From Desulfobacterales bacterium (GTDB taxonomy: Bacteria > Desulfobacterota > Desulfobacteria > Desulfobacterales > UBA2174_A): 19,205 nucleotides of DNA. The position numbers and the translations under genes were made by a program. The notes beneath the pieces were generated by a model. That model was not told the DNA's origin, searched no databases, and saw only the letters and a list, made by a program, of their open reading frames with translations. The stretch covers positions 1 to 19,205 of the forward strand of contig JALOPD010000045.1 of assembly GCA_025454075.1 (NCBI GenBank), written 5' to 3'. Positions within the stretch are counted from its first letter, which is position 1. Every line of letters begins with the position of its first letter. Positions 14,782 through 19,205 of the stretch are shown piece by piece.

Positions 14782-15547
14782 GCGCCGTCCCATACTTGGC
14801 CGCAGCGGTTTCGCCAACCCCCGGAGCGGACCCATGACCACCCGCCTCGGTGTTCATGCGGGCGATCCGGCCGCTGTCCGCGAAGCTGAAATAGCGGTTG
14901 TCTCCCATGATCAGGTGCTCGTGCACCGTGATGCCCATCACCCGCCCGGCCAGCACCAGCTGCTGGGTGATGGCGGCATCCTCGGCCGAGGGGGTCGGAT
15001 CGCCCGAGGGGTGGTTGTGGGCGAAAATCAAAGCGGCCGCCCGGTGCTGCAGCGCGGCCCGGATGACCTCGCGCGGGTAGACGCTGCTTTGGTTGAGCGT
15101 GCCTTCGAAGAGCGTCTCCATGGCCAAGACCCGGTTCTTGGTGTCCAGAAAGATCGCCAGAAAACACTCGCGGGTCTTGTCGCGAATGGCGCTTTTCAAG
15201 TAGTCGCTAAGCTCGCGCGAGTTGCGGATGGCGTTTTTGCCGATCACCTTCTTGGCCAGATAGCGCTCGGCCACCGCCTTGGCCAGCCGGACCCCGAAGC
15301 AGTTGACCGGGCCGATGCCGGCGACCTCCTGCAGTTCATCCGCTCCGGCCTCGAGCACCCCCTGGAAGCTCTTGAAGCGCGACAGGGCGGCCTTGGCGGC
15401 ATCCTTGCAATCCCTGCGCGGGGTCCCCAGCGTCAGCAACAGCTCGATCACCTCGTAGTCGAGAAAACCGTCCAGCCCGGACGCCAGGAAGCGCTGCCGC
15501 AGCCGCTTCCGGTGCCCGGCCCCCTTGTGCTCGGCTCTATCCGGCAT
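14771..15547 (-). CDS. radC: RadC-family protein (UPF0758), JAB/MPN metalloprotease fold
   Basis: A 258-aa protein. The N-terminus has a helix-hairpin-helix region (VAGIGPVNCFGVRLAKAV, 75-92) and the second half a JAMM/JAB domain. E144 is a candidate and the signature HNHPSGDPTPSAED gives H177, H179, S187 and D190 in the exact HxH-x7-S-x2-D spacing. RadC was once thought a repair protein; its biochemical role remains unclear. The ATG at 15547 has a weak GGA-type ribosome site. Just upstream lie a GC hairpin and the composite repeat element. The C-terminus (after about residue 235) is Gly/Ala-rich and variable. No neighbouring mobile genes are seen, so this looks like the chromosomal copy. Confidence 0.93.
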   Translation of the reverse strand: MPDRAEHKGAGHRKRLRQRFLASGLDGFLDYEVIELLLTLGTPRRDCKDAAKAALSRFKSFQGVLEAGADELQEVAGIGPVNCFGVRLAKAVAERYLAKKVIGKNAIRNSRELSDYLKSAIRDKTRECFLAIFLDTKNRVLAMETLFEGTLNQSSVYPREVIRAALQHRAAALIFAHNHPSGDPTPSAEDAAITQQLVLAGRVMGITVHEHLIMGDNRYFSFADSGRIARMNTEAGGHGSAPGVGETAAAKYGTAHGR

Positions 15548-15771
15548 GGTCCAAATCCATTCGGCTTTTTTACCGCCGGCGGCGGAAAAAAACGCAACGC
15601 CGAAATTGGGCGTTCGGCGTCGCCATCACTCCTCGTCCTGGGTGCCTGGATGGCGACGCCCAACGTCCAAGTTCAAGGCGCGCAAGCCCCGCCGAACGAG
15701 GCGTACTCCCGGTACGCCGCAGTGAGGGCGGGGTGCGGCGCAACGCCGAAATTGGGCGTTCGGCGTCGCAA
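15548..15771. other. Intergenic region between gpsA and radC
   Basis: A stretch of 224 bases with no gene. It has a GC hairpin, CCGCC-GGC-GGCGG (about 15573-15585), flanked by T and A runs that face the wrong way for an intrinsic terminator. The composite repeat element at 15593-15783 fills the rest. Confidence 0.7.
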
Positions 15772-15783
15772 TCACTCCTCGTC
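15593..15783. repeat. Composite palindromic repeat element at the 3' end of gpsA
   Basis: A 45-bp direct repeat, identical except one base, occurs at 15593-15637 and 15739-15783. Inside each is an 8-bp hairpin, ACGCCGAA-ATTGGGCG-TTCGGCGT. Between them is a 26-bp inverted repeat (15602-15627 with 15649-15674, 23 of 26 matching). A nested stem follows: CCCCGCC (15687-15693) with GGCGGGG (15727-15733), enclosing GGCGTAC-TCCCG-GTACGCC (15700-15718). The right direct-repeat copy contains the gpsA stop codon (15772-15774). This resembles a REP/BIME- or MITE-type repeat; no transposase is nearby. Confidence 0.8.
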
Positions 15784-16798
15784 GAGCTCCGGTTTGAGAT
15801 TGCGCGTCATCAACTGGTGCAGCGCCTCCTTCGGCGGCAGCTCCTCGAAGAGGATGCGGTAGGTCTGATGGCTGATCGGCATCTCCACCTGCAGCTGCCG
15901 GGAGAGGTGGTAGACCGACTCGGAGGTGTGGACCCCCTCGGCCACGCTGCGGGTCTGGGTCAGGATTTCGGCCAGGCGCTGCCCCTGGCCGATTTTCAGG
16001 CCCAGGGTGTGGTTGCGGCTGAGGTCCCCGGTGCAGGTCAGGATCAGATCGCCGAATCCGGCCAGGCCGGTGAACGTGCGCGGGTTGGCCCCCAGGCGCA
16101 GCCCCAGCCGCCGGATCTCCGTCATCCCGCGCGTGATCAAAGCCGCCCGGGTGTTGAGCCCGAACCCCAGGCCGTCGACGATGCCCGCGGCGATGGCGAT
16201 CACGTTCTTGACCGAGCCCCCCAGCTCGACCCCGGTGACATCCTCGTGGGTGTAGACCCTGAAGAAGGGCGTGGCGAAAACGCCCTGCGCCAGCCGGGCC
16301 AGCTCCGGGCTGCGCGAGGCCACGGTCACCGTGGTCGGCATCCGGCGCGCCACCTCCGCGGCGAAGCTGGGACCCGAGAGCACCCCCACCCGGTTATCGG
16401 CAACCCCGAGGGTTTCCTTGAGCACGCCGGTCATGGTCAGGTGCGTGCGGTTTTCGATCCCCTTGGAAGCGGAGATGACGACGGCCTCCGGCCCCAGCGC
16501 GTCGGCCATCGCCAGGGTCGTCGCCCGCATCACGTGGGAGGGCACCACGACCACCACCAGGTCTTTTCCGGCCGCGGTGGCGGCCAGGTCCGTTGAGGCG
16601 TTCAGATGGGGGGAGAGCCTGACGCCGGGGAGATACAGGCGGTTCTCCCGCAGGGTGCGGATCTGCTCGGCCACCTCCGCCTCGTAGACCCACAGCCCCA
16701 CGCGCAGGCCCTTTTCGGCCAGGAGGTTTGCCAGGGTGGTGCCCCAGCTGCCGCCGCCGACCACCGCGACGCGAAACCGCTCCGGGTCTGTGTGGAAG

Positions 16799-16809
<11 letters not shown>
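15772..16809 (-). CDS. gpsA: Glycerol-3-phosphate dehydrogenase [NAD(P)+], GpsA
   Basis: A 345-aa cytosolic enzyme reducing dihydroxyacetone phosphate to sn-glycerol-3-phosphate for phospholipid synthesis. Seen: the nucleotide loop [12 protein letters not shown] (16-27), SASKGIE with K116, SGPSFAAEV (145-153), catalytic K201 in [19 protein letters not shown] (217-228), and [10 protein letters not shown] (251-260). The start is the ATG at 16809, overlapping the gyrA stop by 11 nt. AGGAGG lies about 9 nt upstream, inside the gyrA coding end, so translation is coupled. Its last codons (LDEE-stop) lie inside a repeated 45-bp block, an unusual 3' end. Length is normal for the family (about 330-345). 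Confidence 0.96.

Positions 16810-19205
<2,396 letters not shown>

Noticed and set aside
14771..15547. radC as a sign of a genomic island
   Set aside because: RadC-like genes do occur on islands, but here it sits beside gyrA and gpsA with no integrase, tRNA or phage gene.
15565..15590. GC hairpin with T and A runs as a terminator of gpsA
   Set aside because: The T-run lies before the stem and the A-run after it on both strands, the opposite of an intrinsic terminator.
14645..15862. Plus-strand frame of 405 codons opposite radC
   Set aside because: It runs through radC, the repeat element and the gpsA end; no start signal or known motif.

Overview
This window is a GC-rich bacterial chromosome segment with tightly packed genes. 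The gyrA-gpsA-radC run, a bifunctional HldE, a full-length SpsF/NeuB surface-sugar set and a possible sigma-54 promoter suggest a Gram-negative, LPS-bearing organism. I favour Desulfobacterota (former Deltaproteobacteria), but that is an inference from gene style and not from a marker search. No tRNA, rRNA, CRISPR array, transposase or prophage gene is visible.

Region A (1-7105, all minus strand, read right to left) is a nucleotide-sugar and surface-polysaccharide operon. It opens with a small MerR-type regulator. RfbF, RfbG and RfbH follow, which convert glucose-1-phosphate to CDP-glucose, then to CDP-4-keto-6-deoxyglucose, then to the 3-deoxy intermediate. RfbH carries the diagnostic active-site His and the complete Cys set of the [2Fe-2S] E1 dehydrase. 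Next come a NeuB-type synthase fused to a C-terminal cupin, a small HAD phosphatase, an SpsF-type cytidylyltransferase, and the first 143 residues of a ThDP enzyme of the acetolactate-synthase/YerE type. Two products are suggested: a CDP-3,6-dideoxyhexose, possibly branched like yersiniose, and a nonulosonic-acid-like sugar. The RfbI/E3 reductase partner is not in the window. Spacings are short, including a 4-nt ATGA overlap, so translation is probably coupled.

Region B (7106-7433) is the AT-rich gap upstream of merR. It holds degenerate 18-bp-period repeats that look like an operator or promoter.

Region C (7434-10060, minus) is a UDP-glucuronate decarboxylase followed by bifunctional HldE (ADP-heptose synthesis for LPS core). 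A good -24/-12 (sigma-54) promoter match sits about 45-60 nt upstream of the first gene. Region D (10351-12082, plus) is a divergent pair: a TPR protein with a C-terminal Ig-like (SbsA/Big_5-like) region, and a small PAS-domain protein.

Region E (12164-19205, minus) runs from gyrA (5' end outside the window) through gpsA, a composite palindromic repeat element, radC, a small Cys-motif protein, a VTT/TVP38-type membrane protein and an unrecognised 353-aa protein, to a His-rich metal-binding-like small protein. The most unusual DNA is the 191-bp repeat element at 15593-15783. It duplicates a 45-bp block that includes the gpsA stop codon and carries several nested inverted repeats. Other notable features are tandem heptamer and nonamer repeats before the His-rich gene and a pair of CACCC-type operator-like sites before the 353-aa gene.
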